Assembly: GCA_012064415.1 (NCBI GenBank) | Contig: SSNU01000235.1 | Span: 62,001-126,000, forward strand | DNA from: Gyrodactylus bullatarudis | Lineage: Eukaryota > Platyhelminthes > Monogenea > Gyrodactylidea > Gyrodactylidae | Length of the DNA stretch: 64,000 nt | Reading direction: 5' to 3' | In this document: piece after piece, positions 23,671 through 35,146 of the stretch | Position numbering within the stretch: position 1 is the first letter of the stretch | Layout: each line of letters starts with the position of its first letter | Notes under the pieces: generated by a model | Told to the model about the DNA's origin: nothing | The model's input: only the letters and a program-made list of their open reading frames with translations | Databases searched by the model: none | Made by a program: the position numbers and the translations under genes

Positions 23671-24826
23671 TTTTCACACCAAAGATCCTGTTTTTGTATA
23701 AATCATTCAATAATTCATCAATTAAAAGTACGATCAAACAACCATGAAATCCCAAGAATAAAAAAGTTTACTTATAACTTATAACTGGATAGACATGTAT
23801 GAAATTTTTAAAGTTTTCCTTCCTCAGATTGAATTTAATAAAGCTTGTTTAGAGATTTTTAAATTGGTGTATGCTACGATATTTATAGTACCATATCTCA
23901 GAATTTGGTCTTGAATTTAATGCTTCGCGGCCTTCCAATAATACCGTAAATTACTATTAGAATTAGAAAATATTAGAATCTATTAATGTTTAATTTTTGT
24001 AATATCAGGAAAGAAACAATTGAAATACACCCAAGACATTGAAGATGATTTTATTAACGCTTAAAGGTATCATTATCGAATTCTAATGATTAGAAATCTT
24101 GATGCTGAAAGAAATTATTGCTGGAAAAATGAAGGTATGCCTCTCTGGTTCTTATCATAAAATATTCAGAATACAGTCCTTTATAAACTTTAATCGAGGT
24201 TTATTGTTATTTTAGATAACGCCAAAATAGAAATAAAATAGTAATATAAATCAAAATGATCTAAATCTTGCTTTGAGTAGGAATAAGTACATATATATAG
24301 AAAAGAGGAGAGAGTCCTCCCCTTTCTTCATATGTGATAACTACTCCTATATATCCTGGTTATCCAGATCGTATCCAAGACTTTTTTTATCTGTCATAGG
24401 ACAGGATAACAACTAGGATATATACGGTGTGCTAATTTTGAAATGATAATCTAACTTTTTATTGATAAATACAATATATATTCACAATCAATGCTACTAC
24501 TGATCAAGATCAACACAGATTAATTGAATGAGTTCATTTGATTAGATGAAGAAAATTATGCTCTTCAAATGGGTCTTGGTTATCAATTTAGAATTTCACA
24601 TAGATGTCTTCCCATTCTTGTATCAGAGATCAAGAAATATGATAGACATTAGACCAAGTTTTCCAAAATTACCATTGAAAAATTCCTTGTCGAAATGAAA
24701 AAATTAATCTTCGAATTTTTAAAATTATCCAACCAAATTTCATTTTAAAATATCTTAGAATGGTTCTTGTAAAGAGATTTAAGAAAATTTTCAAATAAAA
24801 AATCCTAAAATTGAAATCAACTTTCA
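23671..24826. other. Gene-free AT-rich stretch
   Basis: Between two foldback elements. No coding, RNA gene or clear repeat boundary recognised. Confidence 0.55.
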
Positions 24827-25490
24827 CTAATATAAAGTTGAGAATCTATGATATTTAAAAAAACCTCAATTTTTTCATTAAAAATTCGAATATGTTGAAG
24901 ATTTTTTGGAATCCTACTCATGTTGCCCACTTTTTCAATTTGAAGAAAAATATTTTTTGATGAAAAATATGGTCATTTTTCAAATTTCGTTCTGGTGCCA
25001 AAATTGCATTTTTTCGAACTGAGAACTGAAATTTTTTATTGATTTCAAAGTGAGAGAGTGATCAAAAGTTGATTCTCAGGATCACAATAAGACAAGAAAG
25101 CCAAGTATTCACCATTTTCGAGGGATTTTGGTTAGTCGAAATTTCATCAATTTCCAAGTAGGGAAATGATCAAAAAGATCGAAATTCGACTCCCAAACGA
25201 TAGGGAAGTTATGCATTAAAACAGATTCTGCATATTCGGCTTTCCTGTCTTATTTTTCCTCGAAAATGGTGGAAATTTCGAAAATGTGTCAGCTTTCTTG
25301 TCTTATTATGTTTCTGAAAATTCACTTTTGATCACTGTCTCACTTTGAAATCAATGAAAATTTCAAGTTAAAAAGTTCGAAAAAATGGAATTGCGGTTCC
25401 AAAACGAAATTTGAAGAAAAATTTTATTGATAAAAAATTTGAGGCTTTCGTAAAAATCCTAGATTCTCAGCTCTATATAAATTAGCTTTA
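24827..25490. repeat. Foldback element, copy B
   Basis: Left arm starts with AAAGTTGAGAATCTATGAT; right arm ends with the complementary CTAGATTCTCAGCTCTATAT. Arms share internal blocks around ATGGTCATTTTTC and GATTCTCAGGATCA. Same family as the element at 22970. Confidence 0.75.
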
Positions 25491-25607
25491 TATTAGAGTA
25501 TCTATTGATGAAAGCAAATGAAAATCTGATGTTATTTTTTTCATGCTAATTAAATAATAATGCATAAAGCTTTTTCCCTTACTCCACTCTAACAATAGTT
25601 CACCCTT

Positions 25608-25630
25608 GATGATGATGATGATGATGATAG
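25608..25630. repeat. (GAT)n microsatellite
   Basis: A short GAT repeat followed by an interrupted TAATAATAG tract. No associated gene. Confidence 0.85.
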
Positions 25631-26297
25631 TAATAATAGCAATAATTAATATTGCTACTTTTACAGATCTCAAATCACATAAAATATACACAAAAAGATG
25701 GAAATAATTCAACAATAAATATGGGGAAAAACACTAACACCAGAAGGAAGTGTTGATTTTTACACTTTTTCCAATGTTGCCATAGTCACAGAGCATACTA
25801 TTTCTTTCAATCCCTTTCACACACAGAGTATCCAGAGTATCTAACAATTTTTTGGTTGACAAGTTTTGATTAAAGATTTGAGAATAGGATAGTATTTTTC
25901 CATAGTTAATAAGTGGAAAAATTTACATTGTAATTGAAAATAGCCAAAATGACCAATGAAAATATTTTCAGATTCTCAGGGATTACAGTTCATCGAAACG
26001 ATTACAGTCGCTGTCAAAACCAAGGTAAAAATAGAATTGACTTTGACATGCATCATCTCAATTACTGAAATTTTAGGAGAAAGTCTTATAAGCTAAGGCA
26101 AAACCCTGACGTGACTTTAAGTCACCTTGTAAAATAAGATAACGGACAGTAAAGAGAATGAAATGCACATAGAAATAGGAAAGAAGATACAAGAAGATGT
26201 ATATTTGTTGGATTTTATGTGTAGAAAGGATCAGGATTATAAAACATGGCAAAAAAATGTCATGATCCCTTTCGACTAAATTAGCTTCACAGATTTA

Positions 26298-27048
26298 CAC
26301 CTAGTTTATATGAAGATGGGAATTTATGATTTTTACAAAATTCTCATAAAAATATCGAAGTTGATCAAGATATTTTGGAATCTAAATCCTGAGGTCCACT
26401 TTCACGAGCTGGGAGAAAATTTTTTTGAAAAAATCAGGTTGTGATATTGTTACTCTACGGCTCTACTTCCGTTTCTTCTCCAGGCTTGGGCCCTCTTTGC
26501 ACTTTAGGAATCCATCCATTAGTAACTGCCCCAAATTCAGCTCGACCCGATGCTCAGGTGAAAACAAAATTGAAATCTCAGAGAAGTTGACTAATCAAAA
26601 TTCACAAACCCATAATTACTGCAAATGAGATGGAGAAAATGAACAAAGCAATTAGACACAAACAGAACTTCAGGGATTTTGGATCATCAAAATTTCATCG
26701 ATTTTCAAGTATGTAAAATCATCAATAAATCGAAGTCCGCTATGATGGGGTCATTCTCAAAATCTGATTCAGCATATGATTTCTCTGTCTGATCGTGATC
26801 CTAAAAATCAACAATGGATCGCTCTCTCAAAATCTTTCAACTCATTGTTCAAAAAAATGAGAATTTGGCGCTACTTCAAGATTTCAAAAAATGCCATAAT
26901 TTCCTTAAAAATGCATTTTTTCAAAATTATTTATTTTTCATATCGTGAAAGTGGACCTCGTGATCTAGACTCCAAAAGATCTTGATAAAATTCAACTTCT
27001 TGATGAAACTATTAAGAAATTTGTAAAAATCATATTAACTAGCTTTAA
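26298..27048. repeat. Foldback element, copy C
   Basis: Left end: TATATGAAGATGGGAATTTA then GATTTTTAC. Right end: GTAAAAATCATATTAACTAG, complementary but eroded. Arms again contain the family internal sequences. Boundaries are approximate. Confidence 0.65.
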
Positions 27049-27283
27049 TTTCAAAATTCTAACCCTATTGAGGAATAAAATTTATTTTCGATTTTCTGTT
27101 AAATTTTTTTTAACAAATGAAATTCCTCTCATCCGAAAAAATATTAGAAATCAATTTTTTTAATTTTTCGTTTGAATTTGGATTTGACACATCATTTCTA
27201 TGAAATATGAAAATGAGAGAGAAATCAGGGGAATATATCTGCATTAATTTCCCGTCATTTAAGAGAGTAATCAGAAATATCGA

Positions 27284-27588
27284 TTACTAGAATTATTGCG
27301 TTCTAGGTGCTTAGGTAATATATCCCACAGGAACGTCTTATTTGGTAATGGATTAGCCCATGTCGCTGAATGTGGCATACTGACGAGTCCAAAAAGAGGA
27401 CGAAACGCGCGTATATGTCTACCATATATGTATACTTAGATTATTTCTAAATTCTTTGTGAGTTTCTTCCGTACCAATCTCGGTGGGATCCATTAGTAAG
27501 CTGTAACATTCAGCGACATGGGCTAATCCATTACCAAATAACACGTTCCTGTGGGATATAAGCACCTAGAACGGAATAATTCTAGTAA
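27284..27588. repeat. Large inverted repeat enclosing a hammerhead ribozyme
   Basis: Left arm 27284-27373 and right arm 27506-27588 are near-perfect complements (blocks GTTCCTGTGGGATATA, GACATGGGCTAATCCATTAC, TTCTAGTAA). The 132-nt centre begins exactly where the left strand of ribozyme stem I starts. The arrangement suggests two inverted copies of a retroelement terminal sequence, or one composite element. Confidence 0.85.
27374..27419 (+). ncRNA. Hammerhead ribozyme (type I-like)
   Basis: All conserved parts are present in order. Stem I strand GGCATA (27374-27379) is followed by core CTGACGA. Stem II is GTCC with loop AAAAAGA and GGAC. Then come GAAA, a very short stem III within CGCGCG, cleavage triplet GTA (27411-27413), and the second stem I strand TATGTC (27414-27419), which pairs with all six bases of GGCATA, one pair being G-U. 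Cleavage would fall between 27413 and 27414. A minimal stem III is typical of hammerheads in repeats and Penelope-like retroelements, which may act as dimers. Not tested; the match to the consensus core is complete. Confidence 0.82.
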
Positions 27589-27802
27589 CCTTTGTAAGTA
27601 TAGGTGCTGCACTAATCATTAGTTAGAAATATCGATCTCATTTGGTGACCCAAAAGTGAGCAGGCTACAACAATCATAATCAAATTTTTTCGGATCATTA
27701 AAGCAACGATATCGCCCAATAGGCCGTGCGTGAAATAAAGCTGATCGAGATCTGGATTTTAATCCATTATTTTTTGTTTCAATTGATAATTATCTATTAC
27801 AA
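27589..27802. other. Short unassigned segment
   Basis: No gene or repeat boundary identified between the ribozyme-bearing repeat and the hAT-like MITE. Confidence 0.5.
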
Positions 27803-28262
27803 TAGGGCAGTCACGAAATAGCATTTGTTACAGAAAAAATGGCACCTGTTTGAAAAATTATAGCATTTTATTAAAAACAGCATATACTACTTTTGAGTAA
27901 AATAACATATTTGGTTGAGTAGGGCAGAATATCGCGTTTGATTAAACATTTGATTTTGGAATAAATAAAGTCAAAATAATATCCCAGGCTTGAAATTTGG
28001 TTGGACCAATCAAAAGCTCACAGACCAAGGCTTATTATAAGATAAGAAATGCTTTAGAAATAGCATGAATAAAAGGAAGAAATGATATTAATAAGAGAAA
28101 AATAATATATTTAATTACATGTTGCCATTTATCTGACAAGGAAATAACCCAGAAATAAAGTAAAATAGCAAAATTATTTTCGTGAGGAGGTATTCTTGAT
28201 GCTCAATAATGTTAATTTCACAATTCTCATGAAAATTCTAGCGAAATTGACATTTTGACAAG
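27803..28262. mobile_element. hAT-like MITE, degraded right end
   Basis: Begins TAGGGCAGTCACGAAATAGC and approaches its right end with GAAATTGACATTTTGAC; the final CCGCCCTA expected from the other copies is lost. It shares much of its length with the copy at 33920-34425 (for example the GCTTTAGAAATAG block and the CATCTGACAAGG-like block). Non-autonomous. Confidence 0.7.
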
Positions 28263-28806
28263 GTTGAAAAAAATTTTTACGTCCAGATATCCAATATCTA
28301 ATCAAGACTATAGTGGAAAAATAAGCCATCAATTGATTAGGAATACATTTTCCAGTGAAACTTTTGTTCAGGGCAAAAGAAAGCACTCATAATTTGAGAT
28401 AAATATTCCTCTATTGTTCTTGACGATATGTACTAGTATTTAAAGATAGAATCTATTCACTTGAACAATTAGAGACAATTCCGGAATAAAATCTTTCATA
28501 GAAAAACATTTCAAAAGAACTTGGTAGGAAAGCTCAAAGAGATCGATCAAAATTAATTTACTCAAATGATTTGAGTCAAATCCTGATATTAGTTATTATA
28601 ATAGAGTTTAAAGCAGTCAAAGAAAATTATGAAGAGTTTGAGCGGTTTTCATATCGAATTTCGATAATCGAAAGGACCTGTATTTTTAGACATTATTTTA
28701 AGCGCTGAATAATAAGAGGAAATGCTATCTCACTGTAAATGCGTCTTTGGATATTAATCTCTATTTTTTTGAATTCAATATTCACAAATAAATAAATAAA
28801 CCTAAT

Positions 28807-29130
28807 TGGTTGTATTGGTCTATCTGTAGATAAAGAAAGGGGAGAAAAAGTTTAGTATTTCTTAAAATGTTTCGATTGGACACACAAGGTTTTAAGTATC
28901 TCAAGTTTTTTGAGTTTTGTGTGAGTCCAAACTATTTTTATCAGGGTAATCTAAATTTTTATTATTCTAATATTAATTTTAATTTTCCTTCAAGTGATGA
29001 ATTCTATTATCAGAGTTATAATTCTGATTACTATAAAAATTACTTAAATTTTTATAATCCTTCCTCTTTAAGAAATACTATACTTTTTTCTCCCCTTTCT
29101 TTTTCTACATGTAGATCAATACAGGAAAGA
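28807..29130. repeat. Short inverted-repeat element with low-complexity core
   Basis: Arms of about 55 bp: GATAAAGAAAGGGGAGAAAA and, further along, TTTAGTATTTCTTA on the left, with complements at about 29070-29125. The core holds an ORF (28867-29214) of Tyr/Asn/Phe-rich, low-complexity sequence that probably does not encode a conserved protein. Confidence 0.65.
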
Positions 29131-29224
29131 GGCCAACATAGTCAGGTAGCAAACAAACAACGTTATAGTCATAATATTTATATTTTGAAGTCTATACTGG
29201 AGTTGTTGAAATAAGAGAATTCAA

Positions 29225-29693
29225 TCAAGCCAAAATTCAATCAGGCCGTTTTTCAAATTTAAAAAATTTCTAGTTCCCCACTTTTTTAACTTTTGATTTC
29301 GAAGAATTAATTAGATGCTGATATTTCGTGTTAAGATTAGACGAAGAATTCAAATATGGCTATACGTGAAAATTGAAAAATTCCGATTATTGGATTTCCC
29401 ACAATTATGACGAATTTCTGTGAACTTTTTTGACCATATTAGAATTCTTCGTCTAATCTTGACACGATATATCAGCATCTGATTGCTTTAATTCTTTGAA
29501 ATTGACAAAAATTTCGAGCTCAAAGACTGAAAAAGTGGGAAAATTGAAATTTTTTTATTTCTACAATCTATGTGCTCATTCTAGCACGGAGTTCAAAATA
29601 TAAATACTTTCTTGACTTTCCGGAGTAAATTATTGAGTATTTTGTAGAAATATTAAATTCTCATCTTCATGTCAATTAAGTTTAACTCTTTGA
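29225..29693. repeat. Foldback element, copy D (partial)
   Basis: Right end carries AATTCTCATCTTCATGTCAA of the family; the internal part is palindromic around 29335-29480 (CGAAGAATTCAAATATG-like block and complement). The outer left end is missing. Confidence 0.6.
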
Positions 29694-30864
29694 GATTTTT
29701 AAAATGGTGTATTCTAAACTTTTCTTAATTCGGTATTTAGCTCAGACTTTGATCTTGAATCCAATGCTTCACGGGATTTACTACCAAATTTACTACTGAC
29801 TTTGTATAAAGAGTACAGTTCTATTCTAATTGCATTGAGAGTTGAAACAAACATATTCTTTACAAGCATTTTTCATAGAAAAAAGGATTTGTTTTTGAAA
29901 TAGAACGTAAAATTTTCGCGATAACTGCGTATGTGTAAATAAAAAAATAATACATATTATTTTCTTTATGTGTAATACAAAGGAGTAGAAAAGTTAGAAA
30001 TGGCTCGAACGAAGACACGATACTGCAGTAGTAATTTGATGTAACCAAAATTCCTCAACTATGATTGTTCATCAAATACTGCGAGTTAGCAGAGAAACAG
30101 TTTGCTCTGAGTAAATAGAGCCATTCATTGTAGTATGAAGATGGAAATTCATGATTTTATAAAATTTCATTTTTTCATCAAAAACAAGAGGAGCGAATTT
30201 AACAATTTGGAAATAGCTTTCGAACTCTTGAGGAAAATTTGAGTTCTAATAATTTTTATAGATGATTGATTCAATTGAAATGGAAAAAAATGATCAAAAC
30301 CTGACTAGTGTTAATTACACATTAGGAAACTTTAGAAAATTTTTATTAAAATAAAAAATTCAATCAACTAATTAGGCATCAAAATTAAATTTCCTATCTA
30401 ATGATACCTTGAGTGTCGCCCTAAACAGAAAATTGCGCGCTCCAGTTACTTTTTTGTCGAAAATTTTGTGATTTTGGAGTTAATTTTCTCCGTAAATTTT
30501 TAACTTCAAAAACTCATATCTTTTAAGAAAAAGAGCTTTTTAAATATTTTCTTCGACTTTCTAGATCAAACTTTTATGCTCTTTTTGAAAAAATTGGTTA
30601 GAATTTACAAAATTATTTCGTTCTAGTATATTTTTACTGCTTTTAATCCCAGACTGAAGATTAATAAATAGATACATCAAATCGTTGCTTATTTATTTGA
30701 GATTTTTCTATAAAACCTTTGGTATAATTGAATTCTTGTCCAAGCTCAGCAATGCTTCAAGAAGTTAAGGTTATTCACCAAGTTAGTATCAATTTTTAAA
30801 TTATTTTCACCAATAGTATAATAGACAGGTATTATTTTCCAAGGTAGTATAATATTAAAAAAAA
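29694..30864. other. Gene-free stretch
   Basis: Only a single foldback-family left arm near 30135-30180 (AGTATGAAGATGGAAATTCA) is recognisable. No coding sequence seen. Confidence 0.5.
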
Positions 30865-33080
30865 GGGATATTGACAAAAAATGTATATATGGGTAGGCTT
30901 TTTGACAAAAAGTGTATAGTATTTTCAAAAATTCAGTAGTTGTATACGGTCTATTATCAAATGTCATATAGTTTTTTTCAGAAAATGTATTGGTGTGTTC
31001 GAGATTTTCAAAAAATAAATAGTTTTTTACAATTAATGTATACATTGTGGGGGTTTTTACTAAACCTAAATATGTTTTTACAATTAATGTATGCTGTACC
31101 ATGTACATTGTACATTACATCCCCATCCCTAAAAAACATGAAATAAGATTTAAAAGCTTTCCATTTGCGTAATAATTTTAGTTAAAGCTATCATAATGAA
31201 TCTTTCAACATTTGATTCGAAGCAAGATATTTTGGAGTATCTGAACATCCAATCCAATGAACTCAAAACGAACTTAATCACTTAATAATCCTATTTAGAA
31301 ACTCTATAAACCACGAAAAAGACAAATATGTGATTCACTATATATATATATACACTGCCCTATACAAAGCAGTGTGTCGAATCTAACTCCTGCTGATTGC
31401 CGAAATATTCTTAGGACTGAAGAAGGATTCAATGTTTCATATGTAACAGCCTATCGCTGTCTTAAAGAATTGAAGAAAGAAGAGAGTGAGAATGCTCTGA
31501 ACTCTTTCAAAAGACTTCGTAGCTTTTTTGATTGGCATACTGACAACAACTCTGGAACTTTCACCAGAATTCAAACAGATCCTGATGGTACCTTAAAAAA
31601 TGCCTTCATATGTCTAAACATTTGCCAAAAAGTTTTCACCAAGAGTTTACCAATAATTGCATTAGATGGTTGCCATTTCAAGTCCGATACAAATTACGTC
31701 CTTCTAACAGCTACTGGTATTGATGCAAACAATCAAATATTTCCGATTGCAGTTCAGATAGCTTATTCTGAATGTCAGTTTACATGGACCTTCTTCTTAG
31801 AATGTCTGAATAACTGTCTATTATTGAATCATAACCCAAATATTGTTGTAATATCTGATCGCGAAAAAGGACTTGCAGCAAGCGTGGAGGAAATCCTTCC
31901 AGATGTGGTCCATTGTTTTTGCCTTTTTCATATTGGTAAAAATATTAAGAATAAATTTAGACATGATTATAACAAAGAAATTTTCAAAGCAGCCAAGACC
32001 TTCACTTTAGAGCAATTTGAAGAAGCTATGAGAGAATTAGAGTTTGTAAACCCAGAAGTTCGTCGCTATTTGGATGCAATACCTCATCGAAATTGGGCAG
32101 AATATGCTATGGAGCGGTGTCGATATTGTAACCTTACATCAAATATTGCTGAGTCAATGAACGCAAATTTCTTACAAAACCGATCCTTACATCCGTTTGA
32201 GTTCATATTTGCTTTTGTGAATCAAACCTATGAAAACTTCAAAAAGAAAAAAGAAATGTACCAGAATACTGAGAAAATTTACCCTGAATATTTCCGAAAT
32301 AAACTGGACAAAATCATTCTTGATTCGAAACCTCTTCTTGTTCAGAAAACAGATGACGATGGCTTATTTAGAGTATCTAAAGATAGTACAAACAAATTGT
32401 ACAAAATGGTAAACCTAATAGAAAAATCATGCACTTGCGACTTTATGATTCCCAATGGGTTCCCTTGTTCTCATTTTTGTGCTGCAGTTATTTCTCAAAA
32501 TCAAAACATTGATGATTATATAAGTTTCATTTTTAAAATCTCAAGTTTAAAAGTTGGCTACACCTCTAAATTTAATTTCTGTGATATTGAACAGCTCAAA
32601 AAGGAAAATATTATTCCAATAACCAAATGTTTGAAGAGAGGACGTCCAAAGAAAAAGAGACTTAGATCGGCTGGTGAAAAAATCATTAAATGTAATTAAT
32701 CTTTAAATAAAACACAGTACATTGTATTGCATTTATTATCAATGATAATTTATCATATCATAGAAGTCAACTGTTAGAATAAATTCATGCTCAACAATGA
32801 ATACAATAATTGTAAAAACCTATTTTGGTCTAGTAAATACCCCCCACAATGTATTCATTAATTGTAAAAACATATTTAGGTTTAGTAAAAACCCCCACAA
32901 TGTATACATTAATTGTAAAAAACTATTTATTTTTTGAAAATCTCGAACACACCAATACATTTTCTGAAAAAAACTATATGACATTTGATAATAGACCGTA
33001 TACAACTACTGAATTTTTGAAAATACTATACACTTTTTGTCAAATAGCCTACCCATATATACATTTTTTGTCAATATCCC
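30865..33080 (+). mobile_element. MULE (Mutator-like) transposon with long TIRs
   Basis: Terminal inverted repeats of about 230 bp begin GGGATATTGAC at 30865 and end with its complement at 33080; they share blocks such as GTAGTTGTATACGGTCTATT. Each TIR carries a short tandem unit containing TTTTTACAATTAATGTATAC (two units left, three right). A MULE transposase ORF lies between. No clear 9-bp target duplication could be read in the A-rich flanks, so exact ends are uncertain. Confidence 0.85.
31374..32699 (+). CDS. MULE transposase with SWIM zinc finger
   Basis: The 441-codon frame is uninterrupted. The N-terminal part has a helix-turn-helix-like segment (FNVSYVTAYRCLKEL). The DDE core follows: D98 in ALDGCHF, D162 in VISDREKG with CLFHIGKNI after it, and E260 in SNIAESMN. 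The SWIM zinc finger is C353-x-C355 ... C365-x-H367 (CTCDF, PCSHF). A basic RGRPKKKR tail is a likely nuclear signal. The frame opens at a GTG; no in-frame ATG precedes the catalytic core. An upstream exon or zinc-finger domain may therefore be missing or lie in another frame. It catalyses transposition of the surrounding element. Confidence 0.88.
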   Translation: MSNLTPADCRNILRTEEGFNVSYVTAYRCLKELKKEESENALNSFKRLRSFFDWHTDNNSGTFTRIQTDPDGTLKNAFICLNICQKVFTKSLPIIALDGCHFKSDTNYVLLTATGIDANNQIFPIAVQIAYSECQFTWTFFLECLNNCLLLNHNPNIVVISDREKGLAASVEEILPDVVHCFCLFHIGKNIKNKFRHDYNKEIFKAAKTFTLEQFEEAMRELEFVNPEVRRYLDAIPHRNWAEYAMERCRYCNLTSNIAESMNANFLQNRSLHPFEFIFAFVNQTYENFKKKKEMYQNTEKIYPEYFRNKLDKIILDSKPLLVQKTDDDGLFRVSKDSTNKLYKMVNLIEKSCTCDFMIPNGFPCSHFCAAVISQNQNIDDYISFIFKISSLKVGYTSKFNFCDIEQLKKENIIPITKCLKRGRPKKKRLRSAGEKIIKCN

Positions 33081-33089
33081 AAATTTCTA

Positions 33090-33820
33090 TAACTACCAAG
33101 ATTTTTGCTCATGTAATTTTCAATCATATATCTAACAAAAGTCTTCCTACAGAGGATCAAATTTCAGTTTTTTTCAAAACTTTTGTGAATAACAAAAGAG
33201 AGCGGTTTCTCGAATTCTGTAAGGTTTTTTTATTAGAAAAATAACTAAATAGAAGCGATCCAAATTGAGTTCTATAAAGTAACCGTCAAAATGCAATAAA
33301 ATGTTATTTTGAGACATTAATTGCCTTAATTGGCAACCTCGATGGCAACAGAAACTCAAACCTCAACATTAGTTGATAACCTACCCTCCACAGGCTGCCA
33401 CGTCACACAAGCCCCTCCCCCAGCAACATCCAATGATCGAAAAAGATTCTTTTCTCAACCGGAAATGCAAGCCTCTACTCCCACTCGAAAACGAAACGCA
33501 TCGACATCACCCCAACAACCCAAAGCGAGGAGAAAACGGGGGACGAAGGCAGCAACGGGTACCCAGCAAATCCACAAATTCTTCACAGCAAACAAACAGT
33601 GAAGAAGCCGTTCCCATTGGTCAACAACACGAACAGAATCCCCATTGGTCCGAAACAAATTAATAATTGCTAAGACAGCCCTTTCATGTTCTTGTAATAT
33701 ATATATATAACTGCTCAAGTCGGTGTAAGGTCTGAAGAGAGCCGACGAAAATAAAAGCTTTTATTCACCTAACCTCTTTAGTCGTTCTAACTACCAGCAT
33801 GACCATTAGTCAGCGCCCCC
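33090..33820 (+). other. GC-richer island with basic ORF and LTR-like end
   Basis: This stretch differs sharply from its surroundings in base composition. An ORF at 33330-33602 encodes 90 residues rich in Thr, Pro, Ser and Lys. It has a nuclear-signal-like KARRKRG and ends TQQIHKFFTANKQ, similar to a PCNA-interacting (PIP) box except for the first Gln. It overlaps a second reading frame of equal length. Downstream, ATATATATATAACTGC, then AATAAA and GTCAGCGCCCCCGG at 33812-33825, resembles the end of a retroelement LTR and its following segment. I cannot assign a family; it could be a fragment of a transferred or recently inserted element. Confidence 0.4.
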
Positions 33821-33919
33821 GGAATAAAATGTTAATTTTAATCAGATATTCCTACTGTTCTGAAAACCATTTTAAACAACGAATTTCTTTATAATGGCAT
33901 CACTATTCAAAGTTATAAG

Positions 33920-34425
33920 AAGGGCGGTCACAAAATAGTATTTTTTCAGAAAATAATGGCACAGTTTTCAAATAGCATATGAAAAAAATATTTACTACTT
34001 GTAAGTAAAGTATAAAAAATATTTTTATCGTATGGGAAGAAGACAGAATTTTGCATCCAAACGTGTGATCAGACATTTAATTATGGAACGAATGAGGTTA
34101 AATATTATTTTATAAATAATATCCAAAGCTTAAAATTTTCCTTCGACTAATCAAAATCCTCCAGAACAGGCCCTATTACGAGATTGAGACGCTTTAGAAA
34201 TAGTTTAAATCAAATGAAGAGATGATAGTAATCAAGAAAAATAAGATTTGTTCTCATGTTACCATTCATCTGACAAGGGCTTAGCCCGGAAAAATAGCAA
34301 TTAATTAATGTAAAAATAGCATTAGATTTTGAACAAAAGAAAAATAGCAAAATTATTGATGGTCAAGAATGTTAATTCCATTAAAATTCTAGCAACATAT
34401 CAAAAATAGCATTTTGACCGCCCTA
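33920..34425. mobile_element. hAT-like MITE with perfect 8-bp duplication
   Basis: Ends are AAGGGCGGTCACAAAATAG and the complementary AATAGCATTTTGACCGCCCTA less its first base. GTTATAAG flanks both sides (33912-33919 and 34426-34433), an 8-bp target duplication as made by hAT-type transposases. No ORF. Same family as copies at 27803, 51579 and 56065. Confidence 0.85.
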
Positions 34426-34433
34426 GTTATAAG

Positions 34434-35146
34434 GTATTAAAATTTCTTATTTTGAAAATAAGGTATTATATAGCACAATATTTCAATGGTCTCAAACCAG
34501 ATTTTATAAAGCTAAGAGATGATTGTCCTTGTCTAACAATTTGCCAAGCACAAAAATAACCTGGAAGGTGATAACATTTAAATTATCTCGATGCTTCACT
34601 TTAATCTCAACATTAGTTGATTTTTCATATTTTTATTTGATTTTCCTATAAGTAGATTTTTTGATGAATTCGCGATAAGGTTTTATAATGATAAGACAAA
34701 AGACAAGTTATTTTGATCTTGGAAAATAATACTTATTTTCCAAGACTCTACTATTCATTATTCATTAGTTGATTGATAGAGTGGCAAGTGTAATCTATTG
34801 TATTCATTTTCAAGGATTATACATTTATATATACTTGTAATAAAGATTAATTAAGGATACAGAAAATCGATTAAAAGTAAATTATTCTTTTTCCATTGTT
34901 AGAAACAGAAAAAATGAGTTTATTACCAGTTTATGTTTAATTAAGGGGGAATATTCGAAATGATTCCGACAACAAATGGAGCTCATAAATAGAGCAGAAA
35001 ACATCTCACAATTGTTACTGCCTACTTCTCTGAAAGGGGAGTAAAAAAGTACACTGGCTCATTAAAATTTAATGTGGCTCTAGTTTTATTTTCATTTGTT
35101 CAAGATTTTGTTATGATCGAGGAAAAAAATAAAATGCTCTACTCAC
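34434..35146. other. Unassigned flank of the 35-kb membrane-protein gene
   Basis: The next exon of the minus-strand gene at 35147-36682 should lie to this side, but I could not identify one. No repeat family recognised. Confidence 0.45.

Noticed and set aside
23202..23747. ORFs on both strands
   Set aside because: They are products of the complementary arms of foldback copy A.
28867..29214. 115-codon ORF rich in Tyr, Asn and Phe
   Set aside because: It spans the arms and core of an inverted-repeat element, and its composition reflects AT-rich low-complexity DNA rather than a protein.
30746..31108. 120-codon minus-strand ORF, and its mirror at 32849-33244
   Set aside because: Both are readings through the MULE terminal inverted repeats and their tandem units.
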